From: Cristatella mucedo
Lineage: Eukaryota > Bryozoa > Phylactolaemata > Cristatellidae
Assembly (NCBI GenBank): GCA_009760855.2
Contig: WPIO01000047.1
Location: 1,337,001 to 1,401,000, forward strand
DNA: 64,000 nucleotides
Direction: 5' to 3'
Numbering within the stretch: the stretch's first letter is position 1; each line of letters starts with the position of its first letter. Made by a program: the position numbers and the translations under genes. Of the stretch, positions 9,708 through 21,543 are shown in pieces. A model generated the notes under the pieces. The model saw nothing but the letters and a program-made list of their open reading frames with translations. It had not been told where the DNA came from and made no database searches.

Positions 9708-10654
9708 CATCAGTGAAGGTATCATGAGCGAGAAACTTTCGAGGGCGGCGAGATAATAGATTGCGTAAGCAATTGATTTAAGCAGCAGGAACGGCTATAG
9801 ATTCAAGCAGCCGCCGGCAGCACGGGCAGAGCGCTCCTTTTTAAGCACTAGCAGCAGCAGCAGGAAGGAGTACGAGCAGCAGGTCAGCGGAAAGAAAGGT
9901 GGGCTTACTTCTTCGATGAGACAAAATGACTGGCTTCAACCACTGCACCGTTCGTAAGGTATTCCTGCCCACACTGAGTCTCGTTTGGCATAAGCACTGT
10001 AATAATGGAAACGGGGTCAACGTATTGAGCAATGGCTGTCTCTCGCCAGAGTTAGACGCGGTTACAGAGCATTAAAATAATAAATAAATCAACGTCAGCA
10101 GAGGACAAAATAATAAAACTATTTTTTGCCTTTCTATTTCAACTTAAGAGAGCCTCATCCCTACCCACCAGGTAGCTTAACAACTGGCTGCAAGAGAAGC
10201 AATAATCGAGATCGAGAGATGCATGTGAAATCCGCTGACCATTTTCTTGTCTTTTTCACGTCCGCGGGTGACGCCCTCTCCTCCCGGAAGGACCTGCTCC
10301 ACAGCCTCGCGGAGGTCGGAGGTCGCCGCACCCCGCACCAAGACTCGAAAGAGAAACTGCAGCTCGGCGAGTGCCAGCCTCGCGTGACGGCACCGCGAGC
10401 TATTTTTGACTCTCCGGATGCTATACGCCGTGACGGACGGGCAGACGGACGCCCCGACGCTCGCCGGATGGCGGATTGACGATGGACAGCGGCTGCGTTG
10501 AGCACTCGATGCAGCAGCAGTACTAATGCTTTAATGCTCGCTCGCTTGTGTTGCTTGTATGCGATACAATACAGCCGTCGCCGACAACGCAACAACTCGC
10601 TTGTAGGGGCTTTGCTCTTCGTCGCGAAGCCGTGGCACGCCCACGAGCCCTTAC
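9708..10654. other. No recognisable feature
   Basis: Mixed-composition unique sequence with a CAG-rich patch near 9850. Overlapping open frames on both strands near 10126-10709 lack any domain. Confidence 0.35.
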
Positions 10655-11060
10655 ATATGCGGCTTTTGGTACGCATCCAGCAGCCAACAGACTTCGTCTC
10701 ACGCAACAAAAACTTTCAACGAGAACAGTCATTATAGTGAGTAGCATGGAAGTAGCAGCTCAGGACGGCTGGAAAGGATGAGCCATAGTCGGCAGCCGGA
10801 GAGTCGATGTCGTTGCGTAAGATTAGTGGAAGCCAGTTCCAAAGCATGGGACCCGCAGAGCAAAAGCTGCTGTCACCAATGGTCTTCAAGCGGAGGAATA
10901 AAACAGCTAGATTATTGTCCATAGAGGACCTGAGGGTGTGAGAAGGTTGACACTGGTGCAATTCAGCTTGGCATGATGGAGCCGAGCCGCGGTGAGCATC
11001 GTGAGCACAGGGATAGCAAGGGGCAGATGACTCCGAGTGCCAGGGCTAAGGGAGCTTCAA
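10655..11060 (-). mobile_element. LINE-A 3' fragment
   Basis: On the minus strand this matches the LINE-A C-terminal region: LAVLFLRLKTIGDSSFCSAG, LWNWLPLILRND, AADYGSSFPAVLSCYFHATH, then the MRT.SR.G.. end. Frames are shifted and the 5' end is truncated. Confidence 0.75.
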
Positions 11061-12400
11061 AAGTAAAGTGGAATGTGCATATTTAAAAAAATTTCACGTG
11101 ATACCATTCTTTATTTCAAGCGAGTCCTTGTTTCAATGGACGACCATTGCTAATCGAGCTAGTTAAGCCTGTTTGCAGATTTGCACCAAGCTGTAGCTTG
11201 TCGCTCTAGCAGCACACATGCGATGGCGTAGAAACTACGAGAGGTTTCAACCCCCGTGTATTCGCCGGTCGCTCCCAGCGCAACAAGCACACGGCCGCAT
11301 ACTTTACGTCCGCGTCCCAACTGCTTTTCCCGTTGGCTCTCCCCAGCCTGCTGGCCCCACGGGCGGGCGGCGTCGCGTCAAGGGCGAGCCCGGCTAGCTA
11401 CGCCGCTTCAAGGGCGAGACGCCGTGCAGTGGCTGAGCACCGACACACACTATTAGACCACACAAGCAAGGCCTAACTGGCTGTGCTACGACAACTCAGC
11501 GGTCGTGTCTTGCCACTTTTCAAATGTCCAAAAGAAAATACTTTCCAAAATGAGATGGCAATTTTTATACTAATAACCACAGCTTGAACCTGGCAGGAGT
11601 TCATGATATAAGCCAAGATTCCGTCATTAGTTTTTTGGAAGAATAGAGAGCAACTACTTATTATTTTCAACATCGTTTCTGAAGTGGGAAGAACTTATGA
11701 GAAAATGTATCTATTTCTTGCAGCAATCTACTTTTTGTGTTTGCTGTCTTCTCGGCGATTAATAAACAGAAATAGTGATGTAAAGTAAATAGAAAAGTCA
11801 TTTAGAACTATTTAGCAACCGACATTTTTCACTTTATAGCTGCCACCCATTCCACAAATAATTAAAGAAATGCTGAGAAATCATCAAGTGACTGGTTACG
11901 GTGGCGGTAAAGATGACTACTTCAAGTTCACGCTTTGAAGCCACTTGTATCTAGGATAAGAAACTTAACGCAGTCCTAACGGACTAAAACCTATTAAATA
12001 CCCATTAATAGCTTTGCATGCGGCATATCCTATTTTAATTAATTAAGTTAAAAACTGGTAGGTTATTTCAAAAAAGGACTTATATACACTCTTGTATACA
12101 GTGTTGTTTAGTTCATTAAAACTGCCAACTATCTGTAATGGAACAAAGGCGCTATATAGCACATGTCAAGCGTGACTTTGCCACAACGTGGAGCAAAGCA
12201 AGAGAGCATGGAGGCTGTGAAAGCTATAAACGAAGGACTACGTAGCGATGCAGGTCTTTTGGAGCAACTGTCTGAAGTTGCAACCTGGAAAAAAGAAGGG
12301 AGCTGGCAGCCTCCTACATGGTATTTTAAACATTAGCTTTTTGGTTCGGTTGCCGCTTTGGTAAGGCATCTTAGGGAAGATTAACCGCGCGTTCGGAAAA
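11061..12400. other. No recognisable feature
   Basis: Unique sequence, AT-rich from about 11500 to 12160. No open frame or repeat hallmark is supported. Confidence 0.35.
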
Positions 12401-12402
12401 GG

Positions 12403-12705
12403 TTGCAGGAACTAAAGATGAACTTCAAAGACGCCTCTTGCGACATACGCTCTCTTGAGATTGAGTTGTCAGGACTTCGAGAAGACATGCCAATAATCAG
12501 TACTAGATGCCAAAAAGTAGATGCGCATTGTGGGGAGTTGCAGTTTAACGAAGGTTCCGCTGTAGGACACAGATGCCTGGAGAACTGTCTCACGGTGTCT
12601 GTCTTGCGCCAGAGTTGGAGATTTCAAGGACAATGAAGGACAGCATAGAACATCTTCGAAAAGATATTGCAGCTAAAATTTTCCGGCTCAGAGAAAGCTT
12701 CTAGG
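12403..12705 (+). pseudogene. Coiled-coil-like frames, possibly a LINE-A ORF1 or host relic
   Basis: One frame (12403-12636) reads MQELKMNFKDASCDI then SLEIELSGLREDM, a charged heptad-like stretch. A second frame near 12595-12702 continues with PELEISRTMKDSIEHLRKDI and AAKIFRLRESF before a stop. The two halves share a similar amphipathic pattern and are offset by a frameshift. It lies just upstream of a LINE-A RT relic in the same orientation, so it may be that element's ORF1. There is no recognisable domain. Confidence 0.25.
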
Positions 12706-12859
12706 GTTCAGACGTCGGTGGGACAGAGCTGCACAGCGAAATACGAGACTTTAAAATACTTCTTGCCGCACGTCAGGACTCGGCATTAAAGACACCACTG
12801 AAAAAATCTTCCTCAGTCAAGGTAAAAATATGTTTCCTAATTTGAGAGCTGCATTGCAA

Positions 12860-14320
12860 GTTCTTCTCACCATTAGCAGAAGAAATTGGCAGAAAATTTT
12901 TTGTCGAGATTCAGAGGCCACTATTCAACCGAAACTGCTCTCCTCCGTGCAAAAAAACGACAGCCTATGCAACAACGATGACGGGAATGTCACTAACCTG
13001 AATCTGCTGTATCTATCATCTGCTTTTGACACTATTTCTTAGAATGGCCTACTTGAACGATTTAGAACAGCGATCGGTCAGGCAGGTGAGGCGGTTCAAA
13101 CGGTTGACGTCATTCAAGTGGTACTTGTCCAATCCATGTCGTGTGTGGGTCAGGTCTCACTCACGTGATCAACTACATGTGAAGTCCCACAAGTGTCACT
13201 CCTCGGTCCTTTATTGTTCTTCATTTATAATGAACCTCTGGGAAAGCGATTATAGGTCCCATGGAATCAGCTATCACTTTTACGCTCAAGGTACTCAGCT
13301 GCATTTTCCATTTGAACCGTCGGAGTGTGCTGAAGCGACTGATCAACCGAATGCTTGCCTTGCTGTCACTCAATCATGGAGTCGGCCAATTTGCTTGCAA
13401 TTGATGAAGATAAAAAACGGAACCACCAGTCGTAGCACACCCAAAGCGTGTGGCTGGACTAGAAGACTCTAGTCTTCAAACAGGTGATGCAGTTGTGCGA
13501 CTGTCATCCTGTGCTAGGAATTTATGTGACGTCTTTGACAGCTGCCTAAATTTGGAAAGTTGCATTTAGAAGGCTGCCTCCACTGCTATTCATAACGTCC
13601 GATTCCTATCTAAGATTAGGGACTGTCTACCATGGCAGTTGCATGCTAAAAATTTAACTAGTTTCCCAGTTCTGTCTTGGCTAGATTATTGTAATCACCT
13701 TTTGGCCTGGCTACCGAAAAAAGCCACTGGGCGACTGCAGCTGGTGAAGGCTGCAAGGCTAGTTAACAAACCCCAGAGGTTTGACCATGTGTTTCCTTTG
13801 CTGAAGGAGCTTCGCTGGCTTCCGGTTGATCAACGGATAAAGAGCAAAGTTCTTACACTGACCCACAAGGCCTGCCACGGCTTGGCTCCTTCGTACCTAG
13901 CTGAACTGCTGCACCAGTGTCAGCCTCTTCGCACCCTCAGGTCCTGTGTGGACGATAAATTAGCTGTGCCATTCCTCTACTTAAGTACCGTTGGTTACAG
14001 AAGCTTTAGCTCTGCAGGTCCTAGACTGTGGAACTCGCTTCCACAATTCTTACGCAACGACAACTACTCTCCTACTGCCGACTATGGCTCATCCTTTTCA
14101 GCGGTCCTGAGCTGCTACTTCCATGCTACTCACTACCTCAACTGCTCTCCTGACTCAGCTATGCTTCTTGGTCTCTCTTTGCTGCGGGAGATTAAGTCTG
14201 TTAGCTACCGAATGCGTACCGAAAGTCGCTTTGGCTTTTGAGTTCGCTACGGAAACTGCCCAGAGTAACACCCACTTAATCTTAGTCGTGTCGTTGACGG
14301 CGATACAGTACATTACATTA
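12860..14320 (+). mobile_element. LINE-A, longest copy (RT relic and 3' end)
   Basis: Plus strand. RT blocks appear in shifting frames: CNNDDGNVT, then LSSAFDTIS (normally SSAFDTIDH), then GISYHFYAQGTQLHF (the YADD block, with D-D changed to Q-G). The C-terminal frame 13639-14241 is open for 200 codons with LPKKATGRLQ, FDHVFPLLKELRWLPVDQRI, LTHKACHGLAPSYLAELLHQ and ADYGSSFSAVLSCYFHATHY. It ends in the gatacagtacattacattac tail. Loss of the catalytic dyad and frameshifts make it non-autonomous. Confidence 0.85.
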
Positions 14321-16479
14321 CGAGGCCACTCCCGGATGTCCGATTAGACTCGGGGGGGGGGAGGCAACTGCTGCCTTTGGCTTTGCCACAACCCCTCAGC
14401 CCATTTGCCTCGAGGTCTCTGCAAAGCCGCACTCCCACTCCAACGCTTAATGGGCCAAGTGACGTTTGAAGTATTAAATAACTGCAGGTCTGTTCCCCAT
14501 CTAGGATGTCATTTTGGTTAGGAGCTTCTCTGCAGCCGAACTCGAGACATGCGTCTCTTGTTCTTCTGGTTATTTCCTACAAACGCAGCGGCGTCCAATC
14601 CCGGACGGAGCTAGGCAGCAAGCACGGAGAGCACAACGACGCATCGTCCCAGAATGTATGCCCTGGCTTGTCAGCGCTGCTTTTGCTCGAAGGTCCCTCG
14701 GCACATCGGCCCCGCCCGCCCGACTGACTACCGGGCCGTCCAGACCGCTGCCGGTTAGAGAATTTCCGCGCGGATCTGGTCGGATTCTAGAGCCACAGCT
14801 TTCCCTCATCGCCCAGCGCTTGCGGCAGTGATAGCCGTTGCGGCGCTTCTATCGCTATATACATGTAAATGAGGCTGTCAAATAAGTTATTCTTAGCTGT
14901 ACTTTTAAGTTTAATTGACCCCCTTCCGTGTTTTTGATACCTTCTAATCCGTGTGGACCTGTTCGCAAAGTGGCCAGACGCCAACCCCTAGTGCGATGGC
15001 CGTGCGATGGCTTACTTTGATGGTTGGATTTCCCGTTTAGTAACGTGACGCAAGCAGTTGCCAGCAATGATCCCGGGGCTCAATTGGGAGCCGCTGCGTG
15101 GGACGGCCTCATGAAGCTTACGGCACATTAGGACTAATTCGCAAAGCCTGTAGGTGAACGGACGAGTAGAACGTTTCCACTCGCAGTGGAAGAATGCTAT
15201 TCAGGCTTTCCCGAGTTGAACACGTGGCATCTTCAGCTTTCGGCAATCTTGCTCGGCTCCCGTAATTGAACAAAAGAAGATTTGAGTCACGACTGAGCTG
15301 AGATGAATATAGATAAGAGTTACGACTAGTGGGTGAATCTTTCACCTCCCCAGCACCACTGCCCTTAGCGGATTTTACACTGCATTCTTCACAGACCGCC
15401 TGGTTGTTGGTCATCGCCAAAATCGCTACCCGGCCGAGAGCTCGCCATCCTTACAATCAGCTGTCGTCAGCAAAGACATCTCCGGCCCTGCACCCACGTT
15501 TTCGTTGGCATGGACCTCGTCCACTGACCTCTAGACCTCCTGTACGAATGCTCCTACAAGGAGTCGTCGTCCGTGGAGACAGATTTCTCGATCGTCGACA
15601 TCGGCGGCAGCGAAGACACCGTGGCTATTAGCAGGTGACTATTAGCAGGTGATATTGACGACTCGTTGCGATCGCGACTCGCGGTCGCTGCGTCATCGAC
15701 CGCTTACCTTCCGGTGCCTCAGGCACCTGCGACCCGTCGTCAGGCGGCTGCGGCCGATCCTATGCAGGCGCTATACCCGCGCTCGGCTCGAGCTCGTCTA
15801 CCTTTGAGAGTTCCCGCGCTTGCAGCCTTTCATTCTTTTTTTGAAGGCGTGGAAACGAGCTCGTCCGTGCGCCTGTCGTCACCTGCTGTCGCTGTGAAAT
15901 GCATCGGTTTTCACCGGTAGAAATCCGTTGCGTTCAATTTAACGTTAAATGTCAAACATTACGTTTGCATCAATCGAAGCACAAACAATTTAGCAAATTC
16001 CCAGCTAGCCTAGTAGGTTCCGCGAGGTGCGTCCAGCGGGCCACCAATGTCAGCCGAGCGTGTCCAGCTCCCATTCACAGGAGTTAAAAAGATTGAGTGA
16101 TTGCTGAGATGCGTTTGCTTTGACGTGTTAGACCTGAGTGACAAACAACGAAAGCATTGCGATTGGTGAGAGGCATTGGAGCTACTGCACTTTACTGCCG
16201 GAGGCGTAATTTTAAACTGTCCCGCTCACTTGGTAAACAGAGCAGAGCAAATGGCTGGCAAATGTTTCATCAATCAAACGATTCGCTTTGTCCTACAGCA
16301 ATACAAGCAAGCGATCTGTTAAACGAGTAATCGTCACTTTTTCCGCTTCGGGCGCGCAAGTCGCGAGAAATTTCTCATGCCAGTGCAAGAACTTCCAAGT
16401 CGTTTCGAGCGGTCCTCGTCTATTACCGTTGAAAAGTGAAGTTAGTTGTGCTCTTTAAAACTACCGCAGCCTTGCCTTC
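14321..16479. other. No recognisable gene
   Basis: Includes a G9-10 run near 14353 and GC-rich stretches near 14700 and 15600. A 14-bp segment (tattagcaggtgac/tattagcaggtgat) is tandemly doubled at about 15627-15655. Open frames near 15329-15920 show no known domain. Confidence 0.35.
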
Positions 16480-16960
16480 GGCATTGCACTCGTATTCGGA
16501 CGGGGCAGGGTAGGCTGAAACGATGCTCCGGCCGGCTCCGTCCAACCGCTCGATCGTCGGACGCGCTCTGTCGGGCCGGTGGAGGCGGACGCGCACGCTC
16601 GCACGATCGAGCGGCGGCGGCTGGCAACGAGCGTCTGCACAGCGAAAACTCACCTGACTTACCGGTACGCCCGGCATGCAACCCGGCTGCGGCGGACGGC
16701 GTAACAAGGAGCAGCGGCAGCAGCACCAGCAGCGGCGGCGACAGAACGTTCTCGAAGCCTTGGACTAGCGAGCTCAGCGAGCCGCAGCCTTTTGAGACAG
16801 GCGGCGGCGACATCCGGAATCGACGGCCGCCTCGCTCGCCGCCGGCCGACCGGTTAGGATCAGCCGTCTCGCCAACAGGCCGCGTCGGACGCCGATTGGA
16901 CGGGCGGGAGCCATCCCGCCTGCGGCGGCTTCGCTGAGGCGTCGCCGTCGCCTCCCGATG
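16480..16960. promoter_or_regulatory. CpG-rich island-like stretch
   Basis: A dense run of CpG dinucleotides (for example cgctcgatcgtcggacgcgc and gcacgctcgcacgatcgagc) in an otherwise CpG-poorer neighbourhood. Overlapping open frames on both strands are as expected for GC-rich DNA. It could mark an unmethylated promoter, but no adjacent gene was identified. Confidence 0.3.
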
Positions 16961-17031
16961 ACCCGTCCCTGTAGCCAATAGGGCTCGAGAGCTGCTCCTC
17001 TAAGCGGCTCTTCGAGTCGCTCTCGGGCTGT

Positions 17032-17178
17032 AGATAGAATAGTAAACAGAATAGAATAATAAATATAAATAGATAGAATAGTAAATAGAATAGAATAGTA
17101 ATAGTAATATAGTAAATAGAATAGTAGATAGTAAAATATAAAATAATAGTAAAATAGTAGATAGAATAGTAGATAGAA
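17032..17178. repeat. AT-rich degenerate microsatellite
   Basis: Interrupted repeats of tagaatagtaaa/tagatagaa motifs, followed by a short (GCGGCT)n tract near 17188-17207. Confidence 0.85.
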
Positions 17179-17439
17179 GCTAGAGCTGCGGCTGCGGCTG
17201 CGGCTGCAGACGACGGAGCGAGGAGCCGGCGGGAGGCGCCAGCGCAACGTTCTCTTGCTTGCCTGCAAGGCATTCGTCTGTGCTTAATTCAACGATATTA
17301 CGTTAGCCTAGACGTTAGCCAGTTTTCTGACCGCACCGTCGGCGACTGTCTCATAGGCTCATCGGCGCTCATTGCCCTGCGACTGAGTGGCTGGCGCGCC
17401 GAAGAGGAAAGGGGGAGAGCGTGTGTCCCTGGGCGGTGG

Positions 17440-17550
17440 ACAAGCGACGCCGGATCAGGGGGGCGCCGAAATGGACGCCTGATACTGGAGGAGGACGCCA
17501 TCTGTGCTGTTCGTCAGCTGAGGGCACAATATCCTGTGCGAACGCCACTG
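17440..17550. repeat. Low-copy repeat, partner at 57205-57320
   Basis: The segment ggatcaggggggcgccgaaa ... gacgccatctgtgctgttcg ... ggcacaatatcctgtgcgaa aligns in order with the segment at 57205-57320, in the same orientation. It is likely part of a dispersed element. Confidence 0.5.
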
Positions 17551-17604
17551 CGGGGTCGAGGTGTAGGTGTGCGGGGTCGAGGTGTAGGTGTGCGGGGTCG
17601 AGCC
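17548..17604. repeat. 21-bp tandem repeat, about 2.7 copies
   Basis: The unit gtgcggggtcgaggtgtagg is repeated head to tail with few changes. Confidence 0.8.
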
Positions 17605-17920
17605 GCCGTCTGCGGTGCTTGTCTTCACGAGATTTACGCAACAGCTTCTGCTGTCCGGCTTCTTACTCGCCTCTGCCTCTTGTACGGCCTCTTGTCGTCG
17701 GCTGCGGCGCCAGCAACTCGCTGCTGTCCTTCGGTGCTGTCACTTTGTCACTTCTCGCTCCCTCGTTGCTTCGCGACTTGACTGGCCGGAAGCCGCTCAT
17801 CCGGTGCCCTCTAAATAACTCCCAATAATAATAATAATGTATCTGTAGCCCGAATTATTGTCGCGAATGGTACAAAACGCCAGCCGATGAGCAACACTAC
17901 CAGTTTATTCGTCCTACACA

Positions 17921-17957
17921 CGAGAGGGGCGAAGCACGACTTTCTTCGCCCCTCTCG
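17921..17957. other. Perfect 14-bp inverted repeat (hairpin)
   Basis: cgagaggggcgaag at 17921-17934 pairs perfectly with cttcgcccctctcg at 17944-17957 across a 9-nt loop. There is no T-run, so it is not a classical terminator. Its function is unknown. Confidence 0.75.
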
Positions 17958-18079
17958 CCCACCGGAGTCCCCCGACTCCCTTGGCAAAACAAGCCACTAA
18001 TCGCACGGCCCGGCTGCTTACCACATTGAGTGTCACAGCCCACTCGTACAGCGATCAGGGGCAGTGTCATCAATTAACT

Positions 18080-19163
18080 AAAACCACAGTATCTCCATCT
18101 GTAACTCCACAAAGCCATAAAGACCATGTGGATATTACGCAGGAGAGTTTCGTATAGTGCACTCACAGCCTAAGCGGCTTTCGGTACGCATTCGGTAGCC
18201 AACAGACTTCGTCTCATGCAACAAAGACAAAATGGGAAGCATAGCAGAGTTGGGAGAGCAGTTGAGGTAGTGAGTAGCATGGAAGTAGCAGCTCAAGACC
18301 ACTGAAAAGGATGAGCCATAGTCGGCAGTAGGAGAGTAATTGTCGGAGTTGTCATAAGAATTGTGGGAGCGAGTTCCACAGTCTAGGACCTGCAGAGCTA
18401 AAGCTTCTGTCGCCAACGGTCTTTAAGCGGAGGAATGGGACAGCTAATTTATTGTTCACACAGAACCTGAGGGCGTGAAGAGGCTGAAACTGATGTGCAG
18501 TTCAGCTAGGTACGAAGGAGCCAAGCCGTGGCGGGCCTTGTGGGTCAGCATAAGAACTTTGCTCTGTATCGGTTGCTCAACCGGTATCCATCCTAACTCT
18601 TTTAGCAAAGGAGACACGTGCTCAAACCACTGGGACTTGAAGACTAGCCTTGCACTCGTATTCATATTCCGCTGCAGTGGCCTAACAGCTTTCTTTGGCA
18701 GCTCAGCCAAAAAGGAATTACAATTATCAAGCCGAGACAGAACTAAGGAGCTAGTTGAATTTTTTACAAGCCACTGTGGGAGACAGCTCCTAATCTTGGA
18801 TAGGGATTGGATGTGGTGGCTAGCTGTAGAAGCAGACTTCTGAATGAAGGTGTTGAAATTGAGGCAGCTGTCGAAAACGACACCTAAATTTCGAGCACGT
18901 AGTAATAGTCGCACAGTAGCATCACTTATTAGAACAGCAAAGTCTTTTAATCCAGCCACACGCTTAGGGTGTCCTGTGAGTAGCAGTTCGGTTTTACCAT
19001 CATTTATTTTAAGGGAGTTTTCCGACATCCAGGATCGAATATCGGCAAGGCAAGCATTCAGTTTCTCAGTTGCCGCAGCAGATTCCGACTGCTTGAATGA
19101 CAAATACAACTGAGCATCGTCAGCATAGAAGTGATATCCTATTCCATGGGCCTTAGTCACTTT
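18080..19163 (-). mobile_element. LINE-A 3' half with intact YADD block
   Basis: The minus-strand frame 19160-18456 is open for 234 codons. It contains GIGYHFYADDAQLYLSF (catalytic YADD), CLADIRSWMSENSLKINDGK, then SSLVLSRLDNCNSFL, VSPLLKELGWIPVEQ and LTHKARHGLAPSYLAEL. A frameshift near 18456 leads into SFSSAGPRLW and ADYGSSFSVVLSCYFHATHY and the end SRLGCECTIRNSPA before the stop near 18135. The 3' tail includes the agatggagatactgtgg-like end. It is 5'-truncated at 19163, where a LINE-B copy abuts. Confidence 0.88.
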
Positions 19164-19167
19164 TCCT

Positions 19168-19592
19168 AGAATAGTAATAATAGTAAAACAGTTGACATAG
19201 CGCTCTCAGAGAACTAAATCTCTGTCTAGGCACTTTATAGTTGCTGCACAGGAAGCACGTTTGAATGGTTAGGGGTAAGTGGGATCAATAAACAACGTGA
19301 ATAGCATGGTTAGGTGTGACATGCACAGGGTCAGCATGCAAATATGGTTAGTGGCAACATGCACAGTGTCAGCTAGTATAAGTACACAAAGGACGAATCA
19401 CATAGACCCACCATATGCTGTGATAAATAGAGGCGGTTTTAGTTTCTTTCGAAATATGGTCAAGTCAGGGATGCCGTGACGAAAGTCGGAAGTGAGTTCT
19501 AGGCTTTGGGAGCACACGAACTAAAGGTACGATCTCCAAATGATGCAAGGTTCGTACGAGGTATAGGTAAACGATTAGATTCCGAAAGCTCG
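19168..19592 (-). mobile_element. LINE-B 3' fragment
   Basis: The minus strand carries the end of the coding region (amino-acid homology to the FGDR.F..HAPKAWNSL segment) and the whole 3' UTR. It ends in the block ctagacagagatttagttct and a degenerate (ATT)n at 19168-19185. Confidence 0.8.
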
Positions 19593-20110
19593 GCCTAGCG
19601 GTGGCCTTGGGTGGACAAGCAGTCGTTCGTAATTTTCTTGCTCAGCTCAAGCGGATCTACCGCACTTGGAGGCTCTGGCGCTACGGAAAGGCAGCAATAA
19701 TGCACGAGTCAGCTCGCTACGACTGGCTTTTCCCTTTCAAACGAGATCGTTCGAGATTATGCGAGTATAGATCTCAGAGGTTTCGCGAGACCCCAAACGC
19801 ACAGTAGGTTATCTGCTATCGTGCACTCTCCTGCCCCCTCCCTCGCTCCGAGTTAGTCTTCCCAAAAACCAAGATGGACTGTTTTGAATGCTAAAAAAGT
19901 TGCTGAAGATGTATCAAGATTTTTCAGACATCATGACATGCGCAGATAAGTTTAATTGACTTATATGTACAGGGTCTAGAATTTAAGGAGTACATCATTA
20001 GGACATCAACTTGAAACACTCAATTCACACTGATTGTCCCAAAAAAGTGATATTCCACTTGATTGCAAGTGTCACACCTGAACCCACAGCGTCGTGACCG
20101 TTGGGCTCGT
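19593..20110. other. No recognisable feature
   Basis: Unassigned sequence. The open frame at 19601-19807 has no family motif. Confidence 0.3.
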
Positions 20111-20213
20111 CTTCATTCTGCCATTGATTTCAGATCGATCCTTCGTTCTGCCATTGATTTCAGATCGATCCTTCGTTCTGCTATTTATCCCATATCGATC
20201 CTCTGTTCTATCG
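20111..20213. repeat. 30-bp tandem repeat, 3.4 copies
   Basis: Units start at 20111, 20141, 20171 and 20201. The first two are almost identical (cttc(a/g)ttctgccattg, then atttcagatcgatc) and the third is diverged. Confidence 0.85.
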
Positions 20214-20394
20214 TCGCTGTCGGGTCATTAATTTAATTCGGAAAAGCGAAAGAAAGGATGGCTAGACGCTGGTAACGGCTTTTTGACTCGCCTTACGAAG
20301 AGAGGCCATCGGGAGCTGAAGTGTCAAACTGAGAGGACAACGGATTAGCCGACAGCTGTATTCGTGAGCACCGAAACGTTTTTTTTTTGGCCTG

Positions 20395-20842
20395 TGCGGC
20401 AGTCCTCTGCAGGACCTGTCGTCGAGCTGGGTAGTGCGACCGAGCGACATGCCCACTGATTCCAACACCTAGCACTGTATTCTCTAAACCATGCCGACCA
20501 AGCCCCGTCTACACACTCAAGACGGCTGTCGGCAACGAGGGATCTTGCCCTCCCTCCTCCCTCGTACTCACATCTTCGACAGCCCGTAAATTCCATGCAT
20601 GCATTGTTTTTTCACTGCCGAGCCATTGTTCATTCCGAACCCGACCGACAGCTGGCGGCAGTTTGCGGTAGATGGATGTCATCACAGATGCTGCCAATGC
20701 ATGCATTTGGGCAGGACTTCCGAGTCATCTGCTGAGTCATCGTCCACCCTGCACAATGCGTCAGCCTGCGGCTGCTTAGGCAGTCTGAGCCCTCGTAGGG
20801 TCTCCGCCCAGTGCTCGCATGCTGCAGTCATGTTCCCTCTCA
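20395..20842 (-). repeat. 3' LTR of the miniature element
   Basis: Aligns along its whole length with 21568-22022. Examples of shared segments are tctacac(a/g)ctcaagacggct, ccatgcatgcattgttttt-type sequence, and ccctcgtagggtctccgcc. In element sense it runs TGAGAGGG...CCGCA. Confidence 0.88.
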
Positions 20843-20858
20843 TCCCTCTCCTCCTCGT
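20843..20858 (-). other. Polypurine tract of the LTR element
   Basis: Element-sense GAGGAGGAGAGGGA lies directly against the 3' LTR start, the expected place for plus-strand priming. Confidence 0.75.
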
Positions 20859-20859
20859 C

Positions 20860-21450
20860 GGGCAACAGACCGCAGGTTTGTTGCTGCAAGTTGGGGCCGG
20901 CCTCCAGCGTCCAGCAGCTGCTACCTCACTGTGGTGCCCATCCCGGCTCTGTCTGGGGAATCATTTTGCATTCGCGGCTCGTCCCGGCGGGTCAGTCGTT
21001 TGCACCCGCTTTGGAAGGGATCATCCTTGACCTGGGCCCCAAGTAGTGCAGCTCGGGGTTCAAGACCTCCTCCACTGGGGTTGGCTCCGCCGGGGTTGGC
21101 TCCGCTGGGGTTGGCTTCACTGGGATTGGCTCCGCTCCTGACTGAGGTGGCTGGGCCACCTCCTACTCCTCAAGCCCGGCATGTCGCTCCTCAAGCCTGA
21201 CTTTGTTCGGCAACGCCAGCTCCAGGTATCTCAGAAGACACTGCCCCCACTGCTCACCTGTCTCCGCTCCTGCTCCTTTATCTCATCCTCTCGTCGCTGC
21301 TCTTCTCGCCGCTGTCGGTACTCCCTCTTCTTGCGTACCTGACGTTCCTCCGCCAATCGCTGCTCCGGCTTGAAGCTCCTCAGAACGAGTGTCTCGCATG
21401 ATCGGGCTGATCCCCTGATCCTCTTTCATCGCAATCTCCGTGCTCGCCAT
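20860..21450 (-). pseudogene. Degenerate gag-like frame of the LTR element
   Basis: From a possible ATG at 21448-21450 a frame runs with a few stops. Parts look protein-coding: in one frame EERQVRKKREYRQRREEQ (highly charged, coiled-coil-like), and after a frame change near 21270 LLRYLELALPNKVRLEERHA and a proline-rich run of EPTPA units, then LNPELHYLGPRSR. There is no CCHC knuckle, protease or polymerase motif. Calling it gag rests on position only. Confidence 0.4.
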
Positions 21451-21543
21451 TCAATGGTACCTCAAACCGGAGTCCGTTAGCGTGCACCACTCTTGCCAAG
21501 CTTGTACTCACTTTACACAGATCCCTGTGGAAAGACCGCCCTA

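Noticed and set aside
10126-10781. Overlapping ORFs on both strands (up to 182 codons)
   Set aside because: No domain; partly a LINE-A 3' end read in a non-coding frame and partly GC-driven open frame.
16774-17273. Tyr/Ile-rich ORFs on the minus strand
   Set aside because: Produced by the TAGAATAGTAAA-type microsatellite at 17032-17178 and the CpG-rich flank. No domain.
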